A stretch of 64,000 nucleotides of DNA from Mariniflexile gromovii (GTDB taxonomy: Bacteria > Bacteroidota > Bacteroidia > Flavobacteriales > Flavobacteriaceae): positions 19,418-83,417 of the forward strand of contig NZ_JAGJCB010000016.1 of NCBI RefSeq assembly GCF_017814435.1, read 5' to 3'. Within the stretch, counting starts at the first letter, position 1; the number at the start of each line of letters is the position of its first letter. Below, piece after piece: positions 63,782-64,000 of this stretch. The notes below the pieces were generated by a model. It ran no database searches. It was given only the letters and a program-made list of their open reading frames with translations, and was not told where the DNA came from. The position numbers and the translations under genes were made by a program.

Positions 63782-63886
63782 ACGTCATTGAGAGCCTCAT
63801 GGAATGAAGGGAAGTAATCTGTTTATTCTGAGTTGTGATTAAACTTATAAGTAAATTTAATGAGATTGCTTCGTGTCTCGCAATGA
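63782..63886. repeat. Inverted pair of REP-like elements
   Basis: CGTCATTGAGAGCCTCATGG at 63783 is a diverged copy, in inverse orientation, of AGATTGCTTCGTGTCTCGCA (63863). The latter matches the elements at 5695 and 7482. The two would pair as a large hairpin after the kinase gene. Confidence 0.7.
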
Positions 63887-63910
63887 ACTGTGCTTAAAAG
63901 CAAATTTCTT

Positions 63911-64000
63911 TTAATTTATTTCTAGATAATATTCATTTTTTGTTGCAACGGCAAATGCTTGCTTGAGTAATTTATTAACAACCGCAATTAAGGCTAATTT
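63911..64000 (-). CDS. C-terminal end of a probable IS110-type transposase (cut by window edge)
   Basis: The last 29 residues on the minus strand read KLALIAVVNKLLKQAFAVAT and KNEYYLEIN before the stop at 63911. This is how the IS110/IS1111-type (Transposase_20) proteins of Bacteroidetes end, as far as I remember. The rest is outside the window, so completeness cannot be judged. Confidence 0.5.
   Translation of the reverse strand, partial: KLALIAVVNKLLKQAFAVATKNEYYLEIN

Overview
The window comes from a low-GC Bacteroidetes, most likely a marine Flavobacteriaceae species. The support is the gene content (RteC, DUF6952 beside thioredoxin, DUF3857/transglutaminase, RibB with a degenerate GTP-cyclohydrolase half, AraC/DUF6597 regulators), TAnnTTTG-type -7 promoter boxes, weak Shine-Dalgarno signals, and REP-like elements of the CTTCGACAAGCTCAGTGTGAC kind. 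Species cannot be set from the sequence alone.

Accessory region, 1 to about 37.6 kb. A tRNA-Ser(UGA) gene at 37622-37706 has a frameshifted tyrosine integrase just beyond its 3' end, the usual look of a tRNA-targeted genomic island, here growing leftwards past the window edge. From left to right: (i) 1-4730, a tightly coupled minus-strand operon made of an XRE regulator, a 766-aa protein with two GHKL ATPase domains, a receiver-domain protein, an unknown 253-aa protein and the start of an N6-adenine DNA methylase. This looks like a signalling plus DNA-modification conflict cassette and is the best candidate for an undescribed system. (ii) 4.9-8.8 kb, mobile-element core genes (conserved hypothetical, DnaC-like ATPase, DnaD-like replication organiser, excisionase-like HTH, RteC) with REP-like elements in nearly every gap, one of them in frame inside a gene. 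(iii) 8.9-19.5 kb, small regulator-plus-enzyme units: SDRs, AraC, a MerR/TipAS regulator with a duplicated operator, YdeI-like, an ArsR-SRPBCC-DoxX operon, a RibD-like reductase, a VOC protein and two divergent AraC regulators. (iv) 19.5-20.2 kb, relics of an integrase and of a fasciclin gene. (v) 20.5-22.8 kb, a lipoprotein, a cytochrome c and an AraC regulator. (vi) 22.8-29.4 kb and 29.8-36.0 kb, two minus-strand modules, each headed by a paralogous TetR regulator with matching operators and each carrying an isochorismatase-fold and a thioesterase gene. An integrase or integrase relic lies upstream of each TetR. Several genes here are broken (YfiT, an NHL-like gene, a DUF1330-like gene, the integrases).

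Core region, 37.9-63.8 kb. Housekeeping genes follow: nitroreductase, DegT-type aminotransferase, a large DUF3857/transglutaminase protein, ribB, an LptF/G permease, a LolA-like carrier, ftsK, a lipoprotein, diacylglycerol kinase, an antioxidant group (tpx, katG, thioredoxin, 2-Cys peroxiredoxin), fasciclin, NhaC, a membrane hydrolase, a Cys/Met-type PLP enzyme with a divergent Lrp regulator, a CPBP protein and a small operon ending in a histidine kinase. A probable IS110-type transposase end lies at the right edge.

The island combines self-maintenance genes, a putative defence cassette and many small detoxification-type enzymes, each with its own local regulator. Starts given here sometimes differ from the longest open frame; the reason is stated in the entry.
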